Below, in pieces: positions 1-8,411 of a stretch of 64,000 nucleotides of DNA. Numbering within the stretch: the stretch's first letter is position 1; every line of letters begins with the position of its first letter. Source of the DNA: Allorhizobium borbori (GTDB lineage: Bacteria > Pseudomonadota > Alphaproteobacteria > Rhizobiales > Rhizobiaceae). Below the pieces are notes generated by a model. The model had not been told where the DNA came from and did not search any database. It saw only the letters and a program-made list of their open reading frames with translations. The stretch is from contig NZ_JACIDU010000014.1 of assembly GCF_014196535.1 (NCBI RefSeq), forward strand, positions 1 to 64,000, written 5' to 3'. The translations under genes and the position numbers were made by a program.

Positions 1-78
1 GCCATCATGCGAAAACTCATCGTTCTCGCTAACGCACTGCTGAAAAACAATCGCAAATGGACCCCAAAACCAGCTTGA
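1..78 (+). mobile_element. 3' end of an IS110-family transposase gene (partial, cut by window edge)
   Basis: The first 25 codons are open in frame 1 and end at TGA 76-78. The readable tail contains MRKLIVLANALL followed by KNNRKW, which resembles the conserved C-terminus of IS110/IS1111-type transposases (usually MRKLL-I-NA-L-R-W). The rest of the gene lies left of the window. IS110 elements use a DEDD transposase and normally lack terminal inverted repeats, so I cannot mark the exact element end; it should lie within a short distance downstream of the stop. The next gene ends only 15 bases further on, on the opposite strand, so the insertion abuts or slightly trims it. Only 25 residues are visible, so the family call is moderate. 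Confidence 0.6.
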
Positions 79-92
79 TCAAAACGGATACT

Positions 93-1166
93 CTATGCCC
101 TCGGTTTCAGCCGGGCGGGCAGGGGAATGCGGAAGAAGCGGGTCGAGGCCCGGGCCTTGTTGGCTTCCAGCACATTGTCGAGAAACTGGCGGCTTGCCGC
201 TTCCCAGCTATAGGTGAGCGCCAATGCACGGGCCGCCTCACGGGAACAATCGAGCGCGGCAAGGCAGGCGGCCCTCAGGTCATCGCCAAGCGCGCCGGCC
301 TGTGGATGGTCGCCCAGAATATCCACCGGTCCCATGACGGGAAAGGCGGCCACCGGTACGCCGGAGGCCAGCGACTCGATGATCGTATTGCCGAAGGTGT
401 CGGTCTTCGAGGGGAAGACGAAGACATCGGCCTCGGCATAGAGCGCGGCCAGTTCCTCGCCGAATTTTGCGCCGGTGAAATGCACGCCGGGATAGGCGGC
501 CTGAAGATCGGCGCGGGCGGGACCATCGCCGACCACCACTCTGGACCCCGGCAGATCAAGCGAAAGGAATGCGTCGAGGTTCTTTTCGACGGCGACGCGG
601 CCGACGGTCATGAACAGCGGGCGGGGCAGGCCAAGGGGCGCCGGTGTTTGCGGACGGGGATGGAAGAGTGTGGCGTCGATGCCCCGGCTCCAGCGTTTCA
701 GGTTGCGGAAACCATGGCTGAGAAGGTCCGTCTCAAGGCTCTGGGTGGCGACCATGCAGGCGCCGCCGGCATTGTGGAACCAGCGCATATAGGCATAGAG
801 CCAGCTTTGCGGGATGGGGAAACGCGCGGCGACGTATTCAGGAAAGCGCGTGTGATAGCTGGTTGTGAAGGGCATGTGGTGACGCAGGCACCAGCGCCGG
901 GCAAGCATCCCCAGCGGGCCTTCGGTGGCAATGTGCACGTAAGCCGGTTGATGTTGTTCCATGACCGCGGCGATCTGGCCCGGCAGCGCCACGGAAAGGC
1001 GGATTTCCGGATAGGTGGGGCAGGGCAGCGAGCGGAAATCCGCCGGCGTAATCATCGCCACTTCCACGCCCATTCGCTCCAGTTCGCGATTTGTGTTCTC
1101 GATGGAGCGCACCACGCCGTTCACCTGTGGATACCAGGCATCGGAAACAATCGTGATTCGGGTCAT
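93..1166 (-). CDS. Glycosyltransferase family 4, GDP-mannose-dependent mannosyltransferase-like
   Basis: A 357-residue cytoplasmic or membrane-associated retaining glycosyltransferase of the GT-B fold. The N-terminus (ITIVSDAWYPQVNGVVRS) is the typical acceptor-side glycine-rich start of GT4 mannosyl- and glucosyltransferases. Residues about 185-195 (MTVGRVAVEKNLD) open the donor domain, and FPSKTDTFGNTIIESLASG near 255 carries the E-x7-E type donor-binding motif. The family usually transfers mannose or glucose from a nucleotide sugar to a lipid or polysaccharide acceptor; the true donor and acceptor cannot be read from sequence. The start ATG follows a GAGAGCGG stretch. The gene stands alone, and its 3' end touches the IS110 remnant, so the last few residues could have been altered by the insertion. 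Confidence 0.82.
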   Translation of the reverse strand: MTRITIVSDAWYPQVNGVVRSIENTNRELERMGVEVAMITPADFRSLPCPTYPEIRLSVALPGQIAAVMEQHQPAYVHIATEGPLGMLARRWCLRHHMPFTTSYHTRFPEYVAARFPIPQSWLYAYMRWFHNAGGACMVATQSLETDLLSHGFRNLKRWSRGIDATLFHPRPQTPAPLGLPRPLFMTVGRVAVEKNLDAFLSLDLPGSRVVVGDGPARADLQAAYPGVHFTGAKFGEELAALYAEADVFVFPSKTDTFGNTIIESLASGVPVAAFPVMGPVDILGDHPQAGALGDDLRAACLAALDCSREAARALALTYSWEAASRQFLDNVLEANKARASTRFFRIPLPARLKPRA

Positions 1167-1310
1167 GGCACCGCTCTCGGTTACGTGCGTCTGCTGGCCG
1201 TTTATTACAATCCCATGTCAGGCCGGTGACAGGCGGATTTCCCTTGTTCATCGCAGCGCAACGGTTTTGATATTAAGTTTGGCGCGAAGCTTCAGGGGAG
1301 AACGGGCAAG

Positions 1311-2942
1311 ATGGCGAAGAAGACGGAGTGGTGGCGCGGCGCGGTGGTCTACCAGATCTATCCACGCTCGTTTCAGGATGACAGTGGCGACGGCATCGGC
1401 GACCTGCCGGGCATCACGCGCCGGCTCGGCCATGTCGCCTCGCTTGGCGTCGATGCCATCTGGCTTTCGCCCTTCTTCACCTCGCCGCAGGCCGATATGG
1501 GCTATGACGTTTCCGATTATTGCGACGTCGATCCGCAGTTTGGCACACTGGCCGATTTCGATGCGATGATGGCGGAGGCCCATCGCCTCGGTCTCAAGGT
1601 CATCATCGATCAGGTGATCTCCCACACTTCCGACCAGCACCCGTGGTTCAAGGAAAGCCGCACCAGCCGGAACAATCCGAAGGCGGACTGGTTTGTCTGG
1701 GCCGACCCCAAGCCGGATGGCACCGCGCCCAATAACTGGCTGTCGGTGTTCGGCGGTCCGGCCTGGGAGTGGGACGGCACCCGCAAGCAATATTACATGC
1801 ATAATTTCCTGGCGAGCCAGCCGGACCTCAACTTCCACAATCCGGAGGTTCAGGATGCGGTTCTGGATGCGGCGCGCTTCTGGCTGGAACGCGGCGTCGA
1901 TGGCTTCCGCCTCGATACCGTGAACTACTACTTCCACGACGAGAAGCTGCGCGACAACCCACCGCATTCGGACGAGGGCAGCTTCGGTCTCGATGCGCCG
2001 GATGTGAACCCCTACGGGATGCAGAACCACCTCTACGACAAGACGCGACCCGAAAACATTGCCTTCCTGCAGCGTATGCGTAACCTGCTCGATCACTACG
2101 ACGACCGGGCAACCGTGGGGGAAGTGGGCGATGGCGCGCGTTCGCTGGAAACCGTCGCGGCCTATACCGCGGGCGGCGACAAGCTGAACATGTGCTATAC
2201 CTTCGACCTGCTCGGCCCCGACTTCACGGCGGAGCACATCCGCCGATCGGTGGAAGGGTTCCACGAGGCGGTGACGGATGGCTGGGTGTGCTGGGCATTC
2301 TCCAACCATGATGTGCAGCGCCATGTCTCACGCTTCATCGATGGTGAGGCGGAGCGTGAGAGTGTGGCCAAACAGGCGGCGACACTGATCGCCACGCTGA
2401 AGGGGTCCGTCTGCCTCTATCAGGGCGAGGAACTCGGCCTGCCGGAGGCTGATCTCGCTTTCGAGGATCTGCGCGATCCCTATGGCATCCGCTTCTGGCC
2501 ATCCTTCAAGGGCCGCGACGGGTGCCGCACGCCGATGGTGTGGGACGCCGGCCGCGCCCATGGCGGCTTCTCCACCGCCCGGCCGTGGCTGCCGGTTCCC
2601 TATGAACATGCGGTGATGGCGGTCGATGCGCAGGAAGCCGACCCGCACTCCATCCTGCACCACTACCGTTCGACGCTTGCCTTCCGCAAAGCGCATCCGG
2701 CCCTTCGCGATGGTGCGATGACCTTCCTCGATGCGCCGGATGGCGTGCTGGCCTTCGTGCGGGAGGGCGACACGGAAAGGTTGTTGTTCGTGTTCAACAT
2801 GAGCCGGGAAGTCGCCGCGTTCGTCATTCCCTCAAACCTCGGTCGCGCGGTGCCGCTGGCCCTTCCGGGTTATGCAGTGCAAGAATCGAACGGACGCATC
2901 GATCTTGAGCCGTTTGAGGCATTTGCCGCGAAATGCTCCTGA
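1311..2942 (+). CDS. Alpha-glucosidase, GH13 family
   Basis: A 543-residue GH13 (alpha-amylase superfamily) exo-acting glucosidase or trehalose/isomaltose-type hydrolase. The N-terminal WWRGAVVYQIYPRSFQD is the usual opening of oligo-1,6-glucosidase and alpha-glucosidase members. Catalytic regions are visible in order: nucleophile Asp about residue 202 in GFRLDTVN, the acid/base Glu in TVGEVGDG near 275, and the third Asp in FSNHDVQRH near 335. No signal peptide is seen, so the enzyme acts in the cytoplasm on imported disaccharides. A GGGGAG sequence lies about 10 bases before the ATG. It is divergent from the glycosyltransferase and not obviously part of a sugar-transport operon here. Substrate preference (sucrose, maltose, trehalulose) is not determinable. 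Confidence 0.9.
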   Translation: MAKKTEWWRGAVVYQIYPRSFQDDSGDGIGDLPGITRRLGHVASLGVDAIWLSPFFTSPQADMGYDVSDYCDVDPQFGTLADFDAMMAEAHRLGLKVIIDQVISHTSDQHPWFKESRTSRNNPKADWFVWADPKPDGTAPNNWLSVFGGPAWEWDGTRKQYYMHNFLASQPDLNFHNPEVQDAVLDAARFWLERGVDGFRLDTVNYYFHDEKLRDNPPHSDEGSFGLDAPDVNPYGMQNHLYDKTRPENIAFLQRMRNLLDHYDDRATVGEVGDGARSLETVAAYTAGGDKLNMCYTFDLLGPDFTAEHIRRSVEGFHEAVTDGWVCWAFSNHDVQRHVSRFIDGEAERESVAKQAATLIATLKGSVCLYQGEELGLPEADLAFEDLRDPYGIRFWPSFKGRDGCRTPMVWDAGRAHGGFSTARPWLPVPYEHAVMAVDAQEADPHSILHHYRSTLAFRKAHPALRDGAMTFLDAPDGVLAFVREGDTERLLFVFNMSREVAAFVIPSNLGRAVPLALPGYAVQESNGRIDLEPFEAFAAKCS

Positions 2943-2988
2943 AATTGACATTCAGCAGCGTTTTAGCGGGTAAAATGCCCTGAAACGC

Positions 2989-3026
2989 GACTTTCGTCTG
3001 GAGACTTAAGTCAGAAGACCTAAGTC
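2989..3026 (+). promoter_or_regulatory. Three phased copies of a GAC-N4-GTC operator before the first acetate module
   Basis: Three 10-bp imperfect palindromes lie exactly 14 bp apart: GACTTTCGTC (2989-2998), GACTTAAGTC (3003-3012) and GACCTAAGTC (3017-3026). The separators are TGGA and AGAA. The same motif occurs twice before the second acetate module with identical spacing. Regular spacing of dyads suggests side-by-side binding of a dimeric regulator. By analogy with acetate genes in other proteobacteria, a LuxR-family response regulator (ErdR/CrbR type) is a possible binder; that identity is inference. Confidence 0.6.
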
Positions 3027-3117
3027 TGATTTCGCAGCGCAATATCCCTTGATATCCAACATTTTGAAGGCTTCCGCCCTGCGTGGGGGCTTGTTGGTTC
3101 TCAGTTGGGGGAGTTTC

Positions 3118-3426
3118 ATGCAACCAGCATACGAAAAGATCGCCAGGGATCCGCGTTTCGCGGAACTGGTTTCCAAGCGCAATCGCTTTGCGCTCGCGCT
3201 TTCGTTCATCGTTCTCGGTGTCTTCTCGACGTTCGTGTTCGTGGCTGTCGCCGGTCACGGCGTTTTCGCCGCACCGCTCGCCGAGGGGTCTCCATGGACC
3301 TGGGGCATCATCGGCGGCTGGATCATCCAGATCTTCGCGTTTCTCATCACGGGCGTCTACACGGCCCGCGCCAATGGCGAGTTCGACAGCCTGATCAAGT
3401 CCATCGTCGCGGAGGCCACCAAGTGA
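3118..3426 (+). CDS. yjcH: DUF485 (YjcH-like) small membrane protein, copy 1
   Basis: A 102-residue inner-membrane protein of the DUF485 family, the usual partner encoded before the acetate permease ActP (acs-yjcH-actP in E. coli). The N-terminal amphipathic segment (residues 1-22, including [18 protein letters not shown]) precedes two membrane helices at about 24-46 and 60-82. The start is set by GGGGGAG six bases upstream of ATG 3118; an in-frame ATG further upstream lacks a ribosome site. Its TGA overlaps the GTG of the following actP by four bases, implying translational coupling. A close paralogue lies at 5548-5856. The molecular role of YjcH is not established; association with the permease is inferred from this conserved pairing. 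Confidence 0.88.
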   Translation: MQPAYEKIARDPRFAELVSKRNRFALALSFIVLGVFSTFVFVAVAGHGVFAAPLAEGSPWTWGIIGGWIIQIFAFLITGVYTARANGEFDSLIKSIVAEATK

Positions 3427-5093
3427 AGCGCGTTTCCTCGTTCGCTGCGGCGCTTTCCGCCGCTCTTTTCAGCGCCTCGGCCGCCTTTGCCGCCGGCGAC
3501 GCCATTACCGGCGTTGTCGAGAAGCAGCCGGTCAACGTCACGGCCATCATCATGTTCCTCGCCTTCGTTGCGGGCACACTTGGCCTGACCTACTGGGCCG
3601 CGCGCCAGACGCGCTCGACCTCCGACTTCTATACGGCCGGCGGCGGCATCACCGGCTTCCAGAACGGCCTCGCCATCGCCGGCGACTACATGTCGGCTGC
3701 GGCCTTCCTCGGCCTTTCGGGCATGGTGTTCGGCAAGGGCGTGGACGGCATTTTCTACACCGTCGGCTGGACTGTCGGCTGGCCGCTCATCCTGTTCATG
3801 ATCGCCGAGCGTCTGCGTAACCTCGGCCGGTTCACCTTCTCGGACATCACGTCTTATCGTCTCGATCAGACGAGCATCCGTTCGCTGTCGGCTTTCGGCG
3901 CGCTGACCGTGGTGATCTTCTACCTGATCGCCCAGATGGTGGGCGCGGGCAAACTCATCCAGCTTCTCTTCGGTCTGGAATATTCCTATGCCGTTGTTCT
4001 GGTCGGCGTGCTGATGGTGCTCTACGTGACCTTCGGCGGCATGCTGGCCACGACCTGGGTGCAGATCACCAAGGCTGTTCTGCTGCTCGGCGGCTGCACC
4101 ATTCTCGTGCTTTTGTCGCTCTGGCACTTCAATTTCGACCCCAGCGCCCTGCTGTCGTCGGCCATTGCGAACAATCCGTCGCATGAGAAGATCCTGCTGC
4201 CGTCCTCCTCGATCGCCGATCCGCTGTCGGCCATCTCGCTCGGTCTCGCCCTGATGTGCGGCCCGGCCGGCCTGCCGCATATCCTGATGCGCTTCTTCAC
4301 CGTTCCGGATGCGAAGGCAGCCCGCAAGTCGGTGTTCTATGCCACCGGCTTCATCGCCTACTTCTTCATCCTCGCCGTCATGATCGGCTTTGCGGCCATC
4401 ACCATCGTCGGCACCAACCCTGCCTTCCTCGACAGCGCCGGCAAGATCCTCGGCGGCGGCAACATGGCGGCCATTCACCTGTCCAAGGCAGTCGGCGGCA
4501 ACGTGTTCCTCGGCTTCATCTCGGCCGTCGCCTTCGCAACGATCCTCGCGGTTGTTTCGGGTCTGGCTCTGGCCGGTGCATCTGCCGTGTCGCACGACCT
4601 TTATGCGGTGGTCATCAAGAAGGGCAAGGCAACCGGTGCGCAGGAAATGCGCGTCTCGCGCATCGCAACGCTGTTCCTCGGCGTCATGGCCATCGTTCTC
4701 GGCCTTGTCTTCGAAAACCAGAACATCGCCTTCATGGTGGGTCTGGCCTTCGGTCTGGCCGCTTCGGTGAACTTCCCGGTGCTGTTCATGTCGATCTTCT
4801 GGAAGAACATGACCTCGCGCGGTGCGCTCATCGGCGGCTTCCTCGGCCTTATCAGCGCCGTCGCCTTCGTGGTGCTTGGCCCGGCCGTGTGGGTCAATGT
4901 CATGCACTTTGAAAAGCCGATCTTCCCTTATGAGCAGTATGCGCTGTTCTCCATGACGATCGCTTTCACCGGCATCTGGTTCTTCTCGATCACCGACAAG
5001 AGCGCGCGTGCCGCCCTCGACAAGGCAGGCTTCCAGGAGCAGTTCATCCGCTCCGAAACCGGCCTGGGCGCGGCTGCCGCATCCAGTCACTAA
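3423..5093 (+). CDS. actP: Acetate/solute:cation symporter ActP, copy 1
   Basis: A 556-residue member of the sodium:solute symporter family (SSS), closest in layout to acetate permease ActP, importing acetate or related short monocarboxylates with a cation. It has a cleavable-type N-terminal signal (residues 1-24, ending ASAAFAAG), then about 13 membrane helices; [18 protein letters not shown] near residue 65 is the characteristic SSS segment. The start is GTG 3423, whose bases overlap the TGA of the preceding DUF485 gene. Length matches ActP (about 550). Copy 2 at 5853-7523 is the same length and very similar over most of its sequence. A terminator-like hairpin follows. Substrate could also be pyruvate, propionate or glyoxylate. 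Confidence 0.88.
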   Translation: MKRVSSFAAALSAALFSASAAFAAGDAITGVVEKQPVNVTAIIMFLAFVAGTLGLTYWAARQTRSTSDFYTAGGGITGFQNGLAIAGDYMSAAAFLGLSGMVFGKGVDGIFYTVGWTVGWPLILFMIAERLRNLGRFTFSDITSYRLDQTSIRSLSAFGALTVVIFYLIAQMVGAGKLIQLLFGLEYSYAVVLVGVLMVLYVTFGGMLATTWVQITKAVLLLGGCTILVLLSLWHFNFDPSALLSSAIANNPSHEKILLPSSSIADPLSAISLGLALMCGPAGLPHILMRFFTVPDAKAARKSVFYATGFIAYFFILAVMIGFAAITIVGTNPAFLDSAGKILGGGNMAAIHLSKAVGGNVFLGFISAVAFATILAVVSGLALAGASAVSHDLYAVVIKKGKATGAQEMRVSRIATLFLGVMAIVLGLVFENQNIAFMVGLAFGLAASVNFPVLFMSIFWKNMTSRGALIGGFLGLISAVAFVVLGPAVWVNVMHFEKPIFPYEQYALFSMTIAFTGIWFFSITDKSARAALDKAGFQEQFIRSETGLGAAAASSH

Positions 5094-5101
5094 GGTTCAT
5101 C

Positions 5102-5128
5102 AGGGAAAGCCGGGTCCCGGCTTTCCCT
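5102..5128 (+). terminator. Hairpin after first actP
   Basis: A perfect 13-bp inverted repeat (AGGGAAAGCCGGG and its complement) with a one-base centre lies eight bases past the actP stop. There is no T-run after it, so it may act as an RNA-stabilising 3' end as much as an intrinsic terminator. Confidence 0.55.
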
Positions 5129-5213
5129 TGATGGCAGACTGTGGAGAATGCTGCATTGCGGTGTTCGGCGGGGGGCGGTCACTTCGCTAAGTGCCTGAAA
5201 TTGCCGAAAACCC

Positions 5214-5237
5214 GACTAAAGTCGAAAGACTTAAGTT
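5214..5237 (+). promoter_or_regulatory. Two phased operator dyads before the second acetate module
   Basis: GACTAAAGTC (5214-5223) and GACTTAAGTT (5228-5237) sit 14 bp apart, with separator GAAA. This matches the motif and phase of the three dyads upstream of the first module. The position corresponding to the third dyad (5200-5209) does not match, so this promoter has one fewer site. Confidence 0.6.
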
Positions 5238-5242
5238 GGGTT

Positions 5243-5271
5243 TTTGCATTGCAGCATAGCTGCTATGCAAA
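5243..5271. repeat. 29-bp bipartite palindrome downstream of the operator dyads
   Basis: TTTGCAT (5243-5249) pairs with ATGCAAA (5265-5271), and inner CAGC (5252-5255) pairs with GCTG (5259-5262) around ATA. The arms are separated by two-base mismatches. It is absent from the equivalent position of the first module. It could be a DNA-binding site or an RNA hairpin. Confidence 0.55.
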
Positions 5272-5547
5272 TTTATGCGGCTGCCGCCGGAAAGGCGGAG
5301 GTGCAGGGCCAAACCGGCTCTCGGGAGGAGAAGGACGATCCGCTTGCGTGACGGGCGGATCGATTGCGGACCGGCATATCGAGGATGTGTCCGTGTCAAC
5401 GCTTGTGCGGCGGGCTGGTCTGCTGAATGTGTCAGCGTCCCTGTGGAATTACGGGCCACTCGGTTCCTGCGTTCAGGTCCATCCGCGATGACGCGCCTTT
5501 CCTGCCAGAGCCCTGAATGGTCCATTGGTTCAATATGGGAGAGTTCC

Positions 5548-5856
5548 ATGCAGCCTGCTTATGCAAAAATTGCCAAGGACCCGCGTTTTGCGGATCTGGT
5601 CTCGAAAAGGAACCGCTTTGCGGTTGCCCTTTCACTCATCGTTCTGGCCGTCTTCTCGGCTTTCGTGTTCGTCGCCGTGGCGCTGCCCGGCGTGTTTTCC
5701 GCCCGCATCGATGCAGGGTCCGCCTGGACCTGGGGTCTGATCGCCGGCTGGCTCATCCAGATCTTCGCCTTCCTCATCACCGGCGTCTATACGCTGCGTG
5801 CCAATGGCGAATTCGATCCGGCGATCCGCTCCATCATCGCGGAGGCCACGAAGTGA
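5548..5856 (+). CDS. yjcH: DUF485 (YjcH-like) small membrane protein, copy 2
   Basis: A 102-residue paralogue of the 3118-3426 product with the same length and layout: an amphipathic N-terminus ([18 protein letters not shown]) and two membrane helices at about 24-46 and 60-82. GGGAGAG lies just upstream of ATG 5548. Differences from copy 1 cluster in the loop between the helices (residues 48-58). Its TGA overlaps the following GTG by four bases exactly as in copy 1, so the whole two-gene unit was duplicated. It probably works with the adjacent permease, as inferred from the conserved gene pairing. Confidence 0.87.
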   Translation: MQPAYAKIAKDPRFADLVSKRNRFAVALSLIVLAVFSAFVFVAVALPGVFSARIDAGSAWTWGLIAGWLIQIFAFLITGVYTLRANGEFDPAIRSIIAEATK

Positions 5857-7523
5857 AGCGTTTCAACCTCCTCCTCGCGTCCGGCCTTTCCGGCCTGATG
5901 TTCTCCACAGGCGCGTTTGCTGCCGGTGAGGCGATTTCCGGCGCCGTCGAAAAGCAGCCGATCAACGTCACCGCCATCATCATGTTCCTGGTCTTCGTGG
6001 CCGGCACGCTGGGCCTCACCTACTGGGCTGCCTCGCGCACCCGTTCGACCTCCGACTTCTATACGGCGGGCGGCGGCATCACCGGCTTCCAGAACGGCAT
6101 GGCCATTGCCGGCGACTTCATGTCGGCCGCCTCGTTCCTCGGCATTTCGGGCATGATCTTCGGCACGGGCGTCGATGGCCTGTTCTATGCCGCCGGCTTC
6201 ACCATCGGCTGGCCGCTCATCCTGTTCATGATCGCCGAGCGCCTGCGCAATCTCGGCCGCTTCACCTTCGCCGACATCACCTCCTACCGTCTCGACCAGA
6301 CGCGCATCCGTTCGCTGTCGGCCTTTGGCGCACTGTCGGTGGTGCTGTTCTACCTGGTTGCCCAGATGGTCGGTGCGGGCAAGCTCATCCAGCTTCTCTT
6401 CGGCCTCGACTATGCCTATGCCGTCGTGCTCGTCGGCGTGCTGATGGTGCTCTACGTCACCTTCGGCGGTATGCTGGCCACGACCTGGGTGCAGATCACC
6501 AAGGCGATCCTGCTTCTGCTCGGCTGCACGGTGATGGTGGGCCTCGCGCTCGCCTATTTCGGCTTCAACCCGAGCGCCCTCATCCAGAGCGCCATCGACA
6601 ACCATCCGCGCAAGGAAGCGATGCTGCAGCCTTCGGCGACGCTTGCCGATCCGCTCAACGCCGTTTCGCTCGGTCTGGCGCTGATGTGCGGCGCCGCTGG
6701 CCTGCCGCATATCCTGATGCGCTTCTTCACCGTTCCGGATGCGGTTGCCGCGCGCAAGTCGGTGTTCTATGCCACAGGCTTCATCGCCTACTTCTATATC
6801 CTCACGATCACCATCGGTCTCGCCGCCGTCACCATCATCGGCACGAACCCGGCCTTCTTCGACGCGGCTGGCAAGCTGATCGGCGGCGGTAACATGGCGG
6901 CGGTGCATCTGGCCAAGGCGCTGGGTGGCGATGCCTTCCTCGGCTTTATCTCCGCGGTCGCCTTCGCAACGATCCTCGCAGTCGTCTCGGGTCTGGCGCT
7001 GGCCGGTGCCTCTGCCGTGTCGCACGATCTCTATGCCAATGTGATCATGAAGGGCAAGGCAACCGGCGCGCAGGAAATGCGGGTTTCGCGCATCGCCACC
7101 TTTGCGATCGGCGCACTCGGTATCGTGCTTGGTCTGGCGTTTGAAAACCAGAATATCGCCTTCATGGTGGGCCTTGCCTTCGGCGTGGCGGCTTCGGTGA
7201 ACTTCCCGGTGCTGTTCCTGTCGATCTTCTGGAAGAACGTGACGTCGCGTGGCGCCTTCATCGGCGGCTTCCTGGGCCTGATCTCGGCCATTGCCTTCGT
7301 GGTCCTCGGCCCGACCGTATGGGTATCGCTGCTGCATCATGAAAAGCCGATCTTCCCCTATGAACAGTATGCCCTGTTCTCCATGACGATCGCGTTTGTA
7401 AGCATCTGGTTCTTCTCGGTTACGGACAAGAGCGCCCGCGCGGCGGAAGACAAGGCCGGCTTCCCGGAACAGTTCATCCGCTCCGAAACCGGCCTTGGTG
7501 CCGCTGCGGCATCCGATCACTGA
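5853..7523 (+). CDS. actP: Acetate/solute:cation symporter ActP, copy 2
   Basis: A 556-residue SSS-family symporter, the same length as the 3423-5093 product and similar along its whole length. It has an N-terminal signal sequence (ending STGAFAAG), [18 protein letters not shown] near residue 65, and about 13 membrane helices. The C-terminal tail ([16 protein letters not shown]) is nearly identical to that of copy 1. The most divergent parts are the signal peptide and the periplasmic loop near residues 225-260. GTG 5853 overlaps the preceding stop. A strong intrinsic terminator follows. The duplicate may differ in expression or in carboxylate preference; the sequence alone does not say which. 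Confidence 0.88.
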   Translation: MKRFNLLLASGLSGLMFSTGAFAAGEAISGAVEKQPINVTAIIMFLVFVAGTLGLTYWAASRTRSTSDFYTAGGGITGFQNGMAIAGDFMSAASFLGISGMIFGTGVDGLFYAAGFTIGWPLILFMIAERLRNLGRFTFADITSYRLDQTRIRSLSAFGALSVVLFYLVAQMVGAGKLIQLLFGLDYAYAVVLVGVLMVLYVTFGGMLATTWVQITKAILLLLGCTVMVGLALAYFGFNPSALIQSAIDNHPRKEAMLQPSATLADPLNAVSLGLALMCGAAGLPHILMRFFTVPDAVAARKSVFYATGFIAYFYILTITIGLAAVTIIGTNPAFFDAAGKLIGGGNMAAVHLAKALGGDAFLGFISAVAFATILAVVSGLALAGASAVSHDLYANVIMKGKATGAQEMRVSRIATFAIGALGIVLGLAFENQNIAFMVGLAFGVAASVNFPVLFLSIFWKNVTSRGAFIGGFLGLISAIAFVVLGPTVWVSLLHHEKPIFPYEQYALFSMTIAFVSIWFFSVTDKSARAAEDKAGFPEQFIRSETGLGAAAASDH

Positions 7524-7553
7524 GACCGGAAGAGACTTTTCAAGCTATGAATT

Positions 7554-7579
7554 GGCCGGGGCGAAAGCCCCGGCCTTTT
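7554..7579 (+). terminator. Intrinsic terminator after second actP
   Basis: GGCCGGGGC (7554-7562) pairs with GCCCCGGCC (7567-7575) around a GAAA tetraloop and is followed by TTTT. Confidence 0.85.
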
Positions 7580-7584
7580 GCGTT

Positions 7585-8334
7585 TCATTTCACCGCGGCA
7601 TTGCCGCCATCGGCAAACAGGCAGGTGCCGGCCACGAAACTCGCCATGGGGCTTGCCAGAAACAGCGCGGCACTGGCGATTTCTTCCGGCCGGGCAATGC
7701 GCTTGAGGGCATGAAGGCCAGCAGCCCAGGCCTTGTTTTCTTCGTTGCCGGCCATGGCGGTATCGGTGCCGCCCGGCAGGACTGCGTTGGCGCGAATGTC
7801 TTGCGCGCCGTAATCGGCGGTAATCCCCTTCACGAGGCCGGAAATGGCAGCTTTCGAGGCAGCATAGGCCGCCATGCCGGGCAGGCCGACACTGGTGCCG
7901 ACAAAGGTCGAGGTGAAGACGAGCGCACCGCCGCCGCGCTCCAGCATGGCGGGGATCTGGTGTTTTGCGCCGAGAAAGGCGGCAGTGAGGTTCACATCCA
8001 GCGTGCGCTGCCATTCCTCACGCGTGATCTCGGCCAGCGGCTTCATCGGGCCGACGGTGCCGGCATTGTTGAAGGCGATGTCGAGCCCGCCGAAACGGGA
8101 GATCGCCCGTGCGACGAGATGGTGGTGGGTGCCTTCCTCGGCGGTGTCGCCGGCCACGGTTTCGACCTCTCCGCCTGCTGCCCGGATTTCGGCGGCAGTG
8201 GCTTCAAGCGCATCGGCATTGCGGGCATTGAGGACGAGGCGTGCGCCCTCGGCGGAAAAGAGCCGGGCAGCGGCCCGGCCGATGCCGGATGACGCGCCGG
8301 TGATAATGGCGACCTTGCTTTGAAGAAGCGGCAT
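7585..8334 (-). CDS. Short-chain dehydrogenase/reductase (SDR)
   Basis: A 249-residue classical SDR with a Rossmann fold. Visible motifs are the cofactor loop TGASSGIG (residues 12-19), NNAG near 89-92, a catalytic Ser in VFTSTFVG near 140, and YAASK near 155-159 giving the Tyr and Lys. NARNADALE after beta-2 hints at NADP(H) preference because an Arg is placed to contact the phosphate, but this is weak. The C-terminal PEEIASAALFLASPMASFVAGT is standard. AGGAGG lies eight bases before ATG 8334. It is convergent with the second actP and shares no operon. The substrate is unknown; the family oxidises or reduces alcohols, sugars and ketoacyl groups. Confidence 0.87.
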   Translation of the reverse strand: MPLLQSKVAIITGASSGIGRAAARLFSAEGARLVLNARNADALEATAAEIRAAGGEVETVAGDTAEEGTHHHLVARAISRFGGLDIAFNNAGTVGPMKPLAEITREEWQRTLDVNLTAAFLGAKHQIPAMLERGGGALVFTSTFVGTSVGLPGMAAYAASKAAISGLVKGITADYGAQDIRANAVLPGGTDTAMAGNEENKAWAAGLHALKRIARPEEIASAALFLASPMASFVAGTCLFADGGNAAVK

Positions 8335-8411
8335 GGAAACCTCCTGTGTTGATGGAGGTTTCCACCTATCGGGGTGAGGGCGGCCGGGCCACCCGATCCT
8401 TGCGCGGTGTG

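Larger units (their letters stand above)
5094..5547. other. 454-bp intergenic region between the two acetate modules
   Basis: No convincing gene lies here. It holds the actP1 3' hairpin, two phased operator dyads (5214-5237), a bipartite palindrome (5243-5271), and then about 270 bp without a recognisable feature before the second module. The long leader after the operators could be an untranslated 5' region or could hide a second promoter. Conserved protein families are not evident in any frame of this segment. Confidence 0.6.

Noticed and set aside
3357-5090. A 577-codon open frame on the minus strand opposite actP copy 1, with a matching one at 5787-7520 opposite copy 2
   Set aside because: Both translate to charged, Arg/His/Glu-rich sequence with no family features. 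They are mirror shadows of the symporter genes caused by high GC and third-position bias.
5180-5200. A third operator dyad for the second acetate module
   Set aside because: The position in phase (5200-5209) reads ATTGCCGAAA and does not match; the nearby CACTTCGCTAAGTG palindrome is out of phase and differs in sequence.
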